Shown here: positions 1-6,044 of the stretch, one piece after another
How positions within the stretch are numbered: position 1 is the first letter of the stretch
Layout of the letters: each line of letters opens with the position of its first letter
Assembly: GCA_009704705.1 (NCBI GenBank)
Contig: WLDR01000064.1
Coordinates: 1-8,117, forward strand
Direction: 5' to 3'
Length of the DNA: 8,117 nucleotides
Source of the DNA: Actinomycetota bacterium
Lineage (GTDB): Bacteria; Actinomycetota; Actinomycetes; Actinomycetales; Microbacteriaceae
Notes under the pieces: generated by a model
Databases searched by the model: none
Told to the model about the DNA's origin: nothing
What the model saw: only the letters and a program-made list of their open reading frames with translations
Made by a program: the position numbers and the translations under genes

Positions 1-1668
1 ATCGAGTTCGGTAACCTCGGCCCCGGCGAAACTGTGGCTGTTTCAACGGATATCTCTCTTGCGGTAAATGACGTCGGTCGGTCCTGGGGGGTCGTCGGCG
101 TAAACGCCGACATCGAAGCAAACGGGGTTGCCGTGGCGGTCGCGAGATCGGCGCTCGTCTGGGAGCCCGTTGCGGTGCCCGCTCGCACAAGCGTGGCGAC
201 GATTGTGCCATTGGTAGCTCCTGCAAATCCTGATGCGTTTATTGCCACGTCCGAGTTGGAGACGCTTATGCGTCCCGGCGGTCTTCTGGACACTCAGTTG
301 ACAGCGGCGAGTGGTGCCTCCGGCGTCGCCGTCGACCCGCGCATCGTGGCGTCTATTGTTCGCGCGGGCGAATCCGCGCCACAATCACTCACGGATTGGC
401 TCGCTCGCTTGCAATCGCTTTCGCAGCCAAGCATTCAGCTTCAGTACGCCGACGCGGACTTCGCTCTCGAAGGGCAGGTTGGTTTTTCGCAGACGGTCGC
501 TTTCGGAGTGGAAGACGTCCCGTCGCTGCGCGATGGGCAGTTGGCCAGCGCCTGGAGTCCCACCATTGCCAACGCGTTTTGGGCTGAGCCGAACACACTG
601 ACGTCGCCCTCGCTCGCTGCAGTGAGGGCAGCTCAACCTCGCGGCGGGTCTGCGCCCGTCACTTTGTTTGCGGGTTCACACAACGCCGATGCGGCCGAAG
701 CGACGCACGTAGACCTGTTCACCAGCCCGAGCGAGGCCAGTTTCACGACCGTTGTGGTGAATGACGCGTTTACCGAGAGCCTGCGAGCAGCCGAGTCAGC
801 TGCTACCGAGGAACAATGGTTGCGTTCCAGCGCCGAGATTGGTGCGTATCTGGCCGTGCTCGCGAGCTCGGGCGGAGGTCAACTCGTGGGTGGCTTTTCG
901 CGGGAGCTACTCGCCGAAGAGAGTTATCGAACATCGCAAACGATGAGCTACATTGCGTCTTTGCCGTGGGCGGAGCCAATGTCGATTCTCTCGCCGCTCG
1001 AGAGTCCTTCCACGGAAACCACGCTGAAGGAGACACCCGCGTCTGACGCGCGTCTCGTCGGAGGATTGTCTGTTTTTTCGAACTACTCCTCCCTGGTCGA
1101 CTTCTCCGAAGCGGCGAGCTCTCCCGACTCAGTCCTCGCGGCGGCGAGTCGAGTCAATCTCCCTCTGCTCAGCGTTGCGTGGATCCGCGAACCCGCCCCC
1201 TGGTCGGAGGCGCTTGAGTCTCTGACGGCATCCACTCGCGATTACCTCGACACGGTGCGCTTCGGGCTGACCAGCACCATCAACATGGTTGGCGGGCAAG
1301 CGTCGATTCCCATCACCATTATCAATGGGCATCCTTTTGACGTCACGGTGGTCGTTCGGGCGGTGCCCTCAAACCCGCGACTCTCTGTGGGCGAAAGTCA
1401 ACTCGTCACCATTTCGGCCGAATCACAGGGCACCGTTAAGGTTCCCGTCTCTGCCCGCGTCGGCAACGGAAACGTAGATCTCGCGCTGTCGATGTGGACA
1501 GAGAGCGGGTACTCGGTTGGCCGCGACGTGCTTGTTCCCGTGCGCGTGCGGGCCGACTGGGAAGGCTTCGGACTCGTGATTATCGCTGTGCTCTTTGTTG
1601 GTCTGGTTTCAACCGGTGTGGTGCGCACGCTGCGTCGCAACCGGGCAGTCGTCAAGGAATCTTCGTGA
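1..1668 (+). CDS. DUF6049-like cell-surface protein, membrane-anchored, 5' end missing
   Basis: The frame is open from base 1, so these 555 codons are the C-terminal part of a larger protein; an internal GTG at 34 has no reason to be the start. It ends with a hydrophobic helix (about codons 521-541) followed by the basic tail RTLRRNR, giving an extracellular body with a short cytoplasmic end. Codons 425-516 look like a beta-sandwich, with a segment resembling NEW3-type modules (ITIINGHPFDVTVVV). Further upstream, a DPR (112-114) and a YADAD (149-153) recall the poorly characterised barrel-like part of DUF6049 proteins. Family assignment rests on this layout and on its position directly upstream of murJ, as Rv3909 sits before the mycobacterial murJ. 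Its biochemical role is unknown; a part in envelope assembly beside MurJ is inference. The signal peptide, if present, lies outside the window. The stop TGA overlaps the next start by one base. Confidence 0.72.
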   Translation: MEFGNLGPGETVAVSTDISLAVNDVGRSWGVVGVNADIEANGVAVAVARSALVWEPVAVPARTSVATIVPLVAPANPDAFIATSELETLMRPGGLLDTQLTAASGASGVAVDPRIVASIVRAGESAPQSLTDWLARLQSLSQPSIQLQYADADFALEGQVGFSQTVAFGVEDVPSLRDGQLASAWSPTIANAFWAEPNTLTSPSLAAVRAAQPRGGSAPVTLFAGSHNADAAEATHVDLFTSPSEASFTTVVVNDAFTESLRAAESAATEEQWLRSSAEIGAYLAVLASSGGGQLVGGFSRELLAEESYRTSQTMSYIASLPWAEPMSILSPLESPSTETTLKETPASDARLVGGLSVFSNYSSLVDFSEAASSPDSVLAAASRVNLPLLSVAWIREPAPWSEALESLTASTRDYLDTVRFGLTSTINMVGGQASIPITIINGHPFDVTVVVRAVPSNPRLSVGESQLVTISAESQGTVKVPVSARVGNGNVDLALSMWTESGYSVGRDVLVPVRVRADWEGFGLVIIAVLFVGLVSTGVVRTLRRNRAVVKESS

Positions 1669-3290
1669 TGGCCCGCTCGCTTCGGGGGGCCAGTCTGATC
1701 CTCGCGAGCGGAACCCTGGTTTCTCGCCTGCTCGGATTCGTTCGCGCCGTCGTGCTCGCGCAAGCGTTGGGTGTTACGGCGAGCGCCGGTGCTGACGCTT
1801 TTGCCGTCGCCAACCAGCTTCCGAACAACATTTATGCCATCGTCGCCGGCGGGGTTTTTTCGGCGACGCTGGTCCCCGCGATCGTAAAGTCTGCGGTGCA
1901 CGACGACGGTGGGCGAGCGTACGTCAACAAGCTCATGACCGCAGCACTGTCGCTGATGGTGATTACCACCCTGCTGGCAACCGTTCTTGCGCCATTCCTC
2001 GTCAACATCTACGCAACGGGATGGTCCCGCGAGCAGCTCGCACTGGCAACGGCTTTCGCTTACATCTGCTTGCCGCAAATTTTCTTCTACGCGCTGTACG
2101 CGTTGCTCGGCGAAATCCTTAACGGTCGAAACGTGTTCGGTCCATTTACCTGGGCTCCGGTTGCCAACAACGTGATTGCAATTGCCGGTCTCAGCGTTTT
2201 TCTCATTCTCTTCGGCGCCGATTCGACCGGCACGCGGCTCGTCACTGACTGGTCGCCAACTATGGTTTGGATCCTCGCGGGCTCTGCAACACTCGGGGTG
2301 GCGGTTCAGTCACTCCTTCTCTTTTTCTTCTGGAAAAAAATCGGGCTCTCCTTCCGCCTGGATTTTGCGTGGCGCGGTGTGGGTCTGGGAGAAACCGGTC
2401 GCATGGCGTCATGGACCTTCGGCATGCTCCTGCTCACTCAGGTGGCTGGGCTCGTCGAAACGAATGTGTCCGCGCTCGCATCCGGGGTCGGAGCTTCAGT
2501 CTTCGCCCTTCAGACAGCGTGGCTCGTGTTTATGTTGCCCCACTCCGTGATCACCGTTTCGCTCGCAACCGCATACTTCACGCGAATGAGCGCTCACGCC
2601 GCCAAGAACGATCACGCCGCGCTTGCCGGCGACGCAGAGGAATCGATACGTCGTGTCGTTCTTTTTATGACCTGGGCCATGGTTGCCCTCGTGAGCGTTG
2701 CCATACCGTTCTCGACCCTGTTCGCCACGACCTTTACCGGTGTCACGCAATTGGGTTGGGTGATCGTGGCCACCGCCATTGGGTTGCCCGCGTTCAGCGT
2801 GCTCTTCCTCGTTCAACGCGTCTTCTATTCGCTCGGTGATGGGCGCACACCGTTCTTCATCACCCTGTACCAGGCGGTCGTCTTTTCCGCCCTTGTCTTG
2901 ATGTGCGCCTGGCTTCCGCGCGAGATTCTTGCCGTCGGTGTAGCCAGCACGTTAAGTGCTGTCGGCATCACGCAAACAGTTCTCGCGCTCATTTTGCTTC
3001 GCCGACGAATGCCGATGCTCGTCGTTCGGCCACTCATCAAAACGAGCCTGAAGGGGCTGGCCGCCGGCGCCGTCTCGCTCGTCGTCGGAATCGCATCGGC
3101 CTCGGTACTCGGGGCTTTCGTGAACGGCGGTTTTGCTGTCTCAAACACGGCGTCCGGGATTCTTTCAACCGCAGTCATCGGGGCGGCTGTGTCGGTCGTC
3201 TTTGTCGGAGTGCTCTGGTTGTTGCGAACTCGCGAGCTGAGCGACCTGCTTCCGGCGAATCTCCGTCGAGGCGGAATAAGCGACAAGTAG
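1668..3290 (+). CDS. murJ: MurJ (MviN-family) lipid II flippase
   Basis: This predicted 540-residue polytopic membrane protein of the MOP superfamily would flip lipid II from the inner to the outer face of the membrane for peptidoglycan synthesis. The N-terminus carries the family signature SRLLGFVR (R20 and R26 match E. coli MurJ R18 and R24), then ADAF (D43) and LPN (51-53). Hydrophobic helices fill nearly the whole length, consistent with about 14 membrane spans, and RVFYSLGDGRTP (384-395) matches the family's later conserved FY...TP motif. The mycobacterial C-terminal pseudokinase-like extension is absent; the protein ends soon after the last helix. ATG at 1668 is chosen. GTG at 1665 is also possible, and AAGGA at 1654-1658 would serve either, 9 or 6 bases away. 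The one-base overlap with the upstream stop (TGATG) suggests translational coupling. By-eye alignment shows E. coli R52 and R270 replaced by Y56 and L286. Confidence 0.93.
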   Translation: MARSLRGASLILASGTLVSRLLGFVRAVVLAQALGVTASAGADAFAVANQLPNNIYAIVAGGVFSATLVPAIVKSAVHDDGGRAYVNKLMTAALSLMVITTLLATVLAPFLVNIYATGWSREQLALATAFAYICLPQIFFYALYALLGEILNGRNVFGPFTWAPVANNVIAIAGLSVFLILFGADSTGTRLVTDWSPTMVWILAGSATLGVAVQSLLLFFFWKKIGLSFRLDFAWRGVGLGETGRMASWTFGMLLLTQVAGLVETNVSALASGVGASVFALQTAWLVFMLPHSVITVSLATAYFTRMSAHAAKNDHAALAGDAEESIRRVVLFMTWAMVALVSVAIPFSTLFATTFTGVTQLGWVIVATAIGLPAFSVLFLVQRVFYSLGDGRTPFFITLYQAVVFSALVLMCAWLPREILAVGVASTLSAVGITQTVLALILLRRRMPMLVVRPLIKTSLKGLAAGAVSLVVGIASASVLGAFVNGGFAVSNTASGILSTAVIGAAVSVVFVGVLWLLRTRELSDLLPANLRRGGISDK

Positions 3291-3298
3291 ACTTCGTT
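3273..3298 (+). promoter_or_regulatory. Candidate SigR/SigH-type (thiol-stress) promoter for trxBA
   Basis: GGAAT at 3273-3277 and GTT at 3296-3298 are separated by exactly 18 bases. This matches the consensus GGAAT-N18-GTT of Streptomyces SigR, and also the mycobacterial SigH form GGAAYA-N16-SGTT (GGAATA, 16 bases, CGTT). The -35 part lies inside the last codons of murJ and the -10 part just after its stop. Transcription would start near 3303-3307, leaving a leader of roughly 38 bases before the trxB GTG that includes its ribosome binding site. trxBA is a classic SigR/SigH target, so motif and position agree. Activity is inferred from sequence only. Confidence 0.72.
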
Positions 3299-3331
3299 AC
3301 ACATGCTGGTGCGGTCCCGCGCTTGCCCTAC

Positions 3332-3336
3332 AGGAG
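3332..3336 (+). promoter_or_regulatory. Ribosome binding site fixing the GTG start of trxB
   Basis: AGGAG stands six bases before GTG 3343. No ATG lies between it and the start of the FAD-binding motif, so it decides the non-ATG start. Confidence 0.75.
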
Positions 3337-3342
3337 ATTCTC

Positions 3343-4278
3343 GTGCGTCAGCTCATCATCATCGGCTCAGGCCCAGCAGGCTATACCGCGGCCATCTACG
3401 CCGCCCGCGCCAACTTCGCCCCGCTGCTCATCGCGAGCTCGGTTGAAGCCGGGGGCGAGCTCATGAATACGACCGAGGTCGAGAACTTTCCGGGCTTTCC
3501 CGAAGGAATCATGGGCCCAGATCTCATGGACAAGATGCGCGATCAAGCTATCCGTTTTGGTACCGAGGTCTTGCTCGATGATGTGACAAGCGTTGATTTC
3601 CGCTCCGATATCAAGAAAATCTCTACCGGGTCAAGCGGTGACTTCGAAGCACAAGCTGTAATTTTCGCGACCGGATCTGCGTATCGCAAGCTGGGAATTC
3701 CGGACGAGGATCGCCTGTCCGGTCACGGGGTTTCGTGGTGCGCAACCTGCGACGGTTTCTTCTTCCGTCAAAAGACCATCGCCGTCGTTGGCGGCGGAGA
3801 CTCGGCGATGGAGGAGGCTACCTTCCTGACGAAGTTCGCCGACAAAGTCTTCGTTATTCACCGCAAGGACAAACTTCGCGCCTCCAAAATCATGCAGGAC
3901 CGCGCGATGGCCAACGAGAAGATTGAGTTCATCTGGAACAGCGCGGTGACCGGCATATCCGGTGCGGATGCGCTCACGGGGGTTACCTTGACGAGCACCG
4001 TCACTGGCGACACGAGCGAGCTTGCCCTCGATGGCTTGTTCATCGCAATTGGTAACGATCCCCGCACGCACCTTGTGCACGGGCAAATCGACCTGACTCC
4101 CGAGGGCACGATTGCCGTTTCGGGGCGCTCGAGCCGAACAAATCTTGCCGGCATCTTCGCCGCTGGTGACGTCATTGACCCCACCTACCGTCAAGCGGTG
4201 ACGGCCGCGGCCAGTGGTACCGTTGCTGCACTTGACGCTGAACATTTCCTGTCGGCTTTGGCCGACGCCCACAAGTAA
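3343..4278 (+). CDS. trxB: Thioredoxin-disulfide reductase (NADPH, FAD)
   Basis: This 311-residue cytoplasmic flavoenzyme passes electrons from NADPH to oxidised thioredoxin. Motifs occur in the expected order for the low-molecular-weight bacterial enzyme. These are the FAD dinucleotide fold GSGPAG (8-13), ATGSAYRKLGIP (109-120), the redox-active CATC (Cys133 and Cys136), the NADPH fold GGGDSA (150-155), HRK (173-175) for the NADP phosphate, and the C-terminal FAD contact AAGDV (273-277) followed by YRQAVTAAASG. The length is normal and no key residue is missing. It starts at GTG 3343 behind a good AGGAG. Its partner trxA begins 24 bases downstream, so the two are almost surely one transcript. 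A SigR/SigH-like promoter precedes it, which would raise expression when cytoplasmic thiols are oxidised. Confidence 0.97.
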   Translation: MRQLIIIGSGPAGYTAAIYAARANFAPLLIASSVEAGGELMNTTEVENFPGFPEGIMGPDLMDKMRDQAIRFGTEVLLDDVTSVDFRSDIKKISTGSSGDFEAQAVIFATGSAYRKLGIPDEDRLSGHGVSWCATCDGFFFRQKTIAVVGGGDSAMEEATFLTKFADKVFVIHRKDKLRASKIMQDRAMANEKIEFIWNSAVTGISGADALTGVTLTSTVTGDTSELALDGLFIAIGNDPRTHLVHGQIDLTPEGTIAVSGRSSRTNLAGIFAAGDVIDPTYRQAVTAAASGTVAALDAEHFLSALADAHK

Positions 4279-4302
4279 CGAATCCCAATTCAAGGAGTAC
4301 TC

Positions 4303-4629
4303 ATGTCCGCAGCACGTAGTGTCACCGACGCCAGTTTTGACGCCGAAGTTCTCAAGAGCAGCAAGCCAGTGCTCGTTGATTTTTGGGCCGAGTGGTGTGG
4401 CCCGTGTCGCGCCGTTGGTCCCGTTCTCGACCAGATCCTGAGCGAAAATGGCGAGAAGCTCGACATTGTCAAGCTCAATGTTGACGAGAACCCCCAGACG
4501 GCGATGACGTACAAGATCACGTCGATTCCGGCAATGATCGTGTTCCAGAACGGCGAAGCAGTGAAGACCATCGTCGGAGCTAAGCCGAAGCCGGCACTGG
4601 AGCACGACCTCGCCGCATTTATCGCCTAA
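4303..4629 (+). CDS. trxA: Thioredoxin
   Basis: This 108-residue thioredoxin is the substrate of TrxB and reduces protein disulfides in the cytoplasm, including those of ribonucleotide reductase and peroxiredoxins in related bacteria. The active site WCGPC (31-35) lies in FWAEWCGPC. Family positions fall on the same numbers as in E. coli TrxA: D26, W28, W31, C32, C35, P40, K57 and the cis-proline P76. The residue after the cis-proline is Ala rather than the E. coli Thr. AAGGAG at 4292-4297 lies five bases before the ATG. No signal peptide or membrane helix is seen, so it is a cytosolic thioredoxin and not a secreted CcsX/TlpA type. In actinobacteria whose anti-sigma factor is RsrA, thioredoxin also re-reduces that factor and shuts the response off, which fits the promoter upstream of trxB. 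Confidence 0.97.
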   Translation: MSAARSVTDASFDAEVLKSSKPVLVDFWAEWCGPCRAVGPVLDQILSENGEKLDIVKLNVDENPQTAMTYKITSIPAMIVFQNGEAVKTIVGAKPKPALEHDLAAFIA

Positions 4630-4640
4630 TTCTCGGCGGC

Positions 4641-4668
4641 ACAGCTCGTCACTTTGTCGACGAGTTGT
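4641..4668 (+). terminator. Hairpin after trxA, possible terminator without a U-tract
   Basis: ACAGCTCGTC (4641-4650) pairs with GACGAGTTGT (4659-4668) as a ten-base-pair stem with one G-U pair and an eight-base loop. It begins 11 bases after the trxA stop. No run of T follows, so it is not a classical intrinsic terminator. U-less hairpins are often proposed as terminators or 3'-end stabilisers in actinobacteria. It separates trxBA from the next gene, which has its own promoter-like site. Confidence 0.45.
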
Positions 4669-4673
4669 CGCGA

Positions 4674-4710
4674 TTAAGTGGGTCGGAGCATGCCCTCTAC
4701 GATTAGGACA
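4674..4710 (+). promoter_or_regulatory. Candidate promoter giving a leaderless aminotransferase mRNA
   Basis: TACGAT at 4698-4703 fits the actinobacterial -10 pattern TANNNT. Six bases separate it from ATG 4710, which places the expected transcription start on the A of the start codon. TTAAGT at 4674-4679 is a poor -35 at 18 bases spacing. The only purine-rich element, AGGA at 4705-4708, is one base from the ATG and too close to act as a ribosome binding site. An in-frame TAG at 4704-4706 excludes an earlier start. Confidence 0.5.
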
Positions 4711-6029
4711 TGACCAGCTCGACGCCCAACTCCGGAGCGATCAATCTCGATCCGTGGTTCGGTCATTACGCTGAACGCGCGAGTGGTCTGAGCGCATCCG
4801 AAGTGAGAGCGTTGTTCGCCGTCGCATCCCGTCCTGAAGTTGTTTCGTTGGCCGGTGGAATGCCTTTCGTTCGGGCTCTCCCCCAAGATTTGGTTTCCGA
4901 CGCACTCGATCGGGTCATGCGCGATTCCGGACCGACCGCCTTGCAGTACGGCTCCGGCCAAGGAGTACCAGCCTTACGCGAACAAATTCTCGAAATCATG
5001 GCTCTCGAAGGAATCTCTGCCAGCTCCGACGACGTCGTGGTGACGACCGGCAGTCAGCAAGCACTGGACCTCGTCGCAAAGCTTTTCATTGACCCGGGTG
5101 ATGTGATTCTGGCCGAAGCGCCCAGTTACGTCGGCGCCATCGGGGTATTCCGCTCATATCAGGCGACCATGGTTCACCTAGAAACTGACGCTGACGGGCT
5201 CGTTCCGGAGGCCCTGGCCGAAGGCATTCGACGAATCCGGGCCGATGGTCGCACGATCAAGTTCCTGTATACGATTCCCAACTTTCACAATCCCGCTGGC
5301 GTTACCCTGAGTGCCGAACGTCGCCCAGAAATCGTTCGAATTTGTGCGGAAGCGGGCGTCTTGATTTTGGAAGACAACCCCTACGGCCTGCTCCACTTCG
5401 ACGAGCCGGTTCCCGACGCACTCCGCTCTCTGAATCCCGACGGCATCATCTACCTCGGCAGCTTCTCCAAGACACTCGCTCCTGGCTTTCGAGTTGGGTG
5501 GGCGCTGGCGCCACATGCCATTCGTGAGAAACTCGTTCTCGCGGCCGAAGCTGCCATTCTCTGCCCCAGCTCGTTCAGCCAACTCGTTATCTCGCAATAC
5601 CTTGCCACGGCGGATTGGAAGGCCCAGATCAACGAGTTCCGGGGCGTCTACCGAGATCGTCGTGACGCTATGCTCGACGCGCTCGGCGAACACCTGCCCG
5701 ACCTTTCGTGGAATGTGCCCAATGGTGGCTTCTATATCTGGGTCACGCTTCCGGATGACCTCGACTCGAAGGCCATGCTTCCCCGTGCCGTAACGGAGCT
5801 CGTCGCGTATACCCCCGGCACAGCGTTCTTCGCAGACGGCAACGGTCGACACAACATGCGCCTGTCCTTTTGTTATCCCCCACCAGAGGCAATCCGGCTT
5901 GGCATTCGTCGACTGGCCACCGTGATCGCTGGTGAGCGCGATCTGCTTGAAACGTTCGCGGGCACGGGGCGGCTCACGCCAAACGGTTCCGGCGATAGCG
6001 TCACCGCTCCTCCACCCGACCTCAGCTAG
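4710..6029 (+). CDS. PLP-dependent aminotransferase, class I/II (MocR/LysN-like domain, no HTH)
   Basis: This 439-residue fold-type I transaminase resembles 2-aminoadipate aminotransferases and the catalytic domain of MocR regulators. There is no N-terminal winged-helix DNA-binding domain, so it should be an enzyme and not a regulator. Visible motifs are SLAGGMP (46-52), QYGSGQG (79-85), TTGSQQALDL (112-121), IPNFHNPAG (189-197, N194), LEDNPYG (220-226, with D222 for the pyridine nitrogen and Y225), the Schiff-base lysine in GSFSKTLAPGFRVGW (K254, R261), and the carboxylate-binding arginine in NMRLSF (R384). The last twenty residues are Pro/Gly/Ser-rich and probably disordered. The substrate cannot be read from sequence: 2-aminoadipate, branched-chain, aromatic or alanine/glutamate activity are all open. 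It sits 15 bases before ddl, suggesting co-transcription, so a link to alanine or cell-wall amino acid supply is possible but only inferred. Confidence 0.9.
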   Translation: MTSSTPNSGAINLDPWFGHYAERASGLSASEVRALFAVASRPEVVSLAGGMPFVRALPQDLVSDALDRVMRDSGPTALQYGSGQGVPALREQILEIMALEGISASSDDVVVTTGSQQALDLVAKLFIDPGDVILAEAPSYVGAIGVFRSYQATMVHLETDADGLVPEALAEGIRRIRADGRTIKFLYTIPNFHNPAGVTLSAERRPEIVRICAEAGVLILEDNPYGLLHFDEPVPDALRSLNPDGIIYLGSFSKTLAPGFRVGWALAPHAIREKLVLAAEAAILCPSSFSQLVISQYLATADWKAQINEFRGVYRDRRDAMLDALGEHLPDLSWNVPNGGFYIWVTLPDDLDSKAMLPRAVTELVAYTPGTAFFADGNGRHNMRLSFCYPPPEAIRLGIRRLATVIAGERDLLETFAGTGRLTPNGSGDSVTAPPPDLS

Positions 6030-6044
6030 AACGGACTCCCTTAG

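Noticed and set aside
740..747. GTTTCACG, resembling one half of the parS site
   Set aside because: The other half is not palindromic (ACCGTTG follows) and the motif lies in coding sequence far from parAB. I found no full parS-like palindrome in the window.
1494..1667. Extension of murJ to an upstream ATG at 1494
   Set aside because: It would add 58 Arg- and Cys-rich residues unlike any membrane protein and overlap the preceding gene by 175 bases. The ATG at 1668 has a good ribosome binding site and gives the normal MurJ N-terminus.
1398..2078. Open frame of 226 codons on the - strand across the surface protein/murJ junction
   Set aside because: Its Arg/Gln/Thr-rich composition is typical of the antisense of GC-rich genes, it runs across two real coding regions, and I saw no convincing start context.
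3631..4605. Long open frame on the - strand opposite trxB and trxA
   Set aside because: The translation is low-complexity and His/Arg/Asn-rich with no recognisable domain. Both genes beneath it are unambiguous, so it is a codon-bias shadow.
4705..4708. AGGA as ribosome binding site of the aminotransferase gene
   Set aside because: It is one base from the ATG, too close for normal Shine-Dalgarno use. A leaderless start explains the layout better.
5178..5852. Open frame of 224 codons on the - strand inside the aminotransferase gene
   Set aside because: It lies wholly opposite conserved catalytic motifs of the aminotransferase and shows no family signature.
5873..5881. TTATCCCCC, close to a DnaA box
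   Set aside because: It is a single imperfect match inside the aminotransferase gene that encodes part of a conserved Tyr-Pro-Pro segment, with no cluster of boxes around it.
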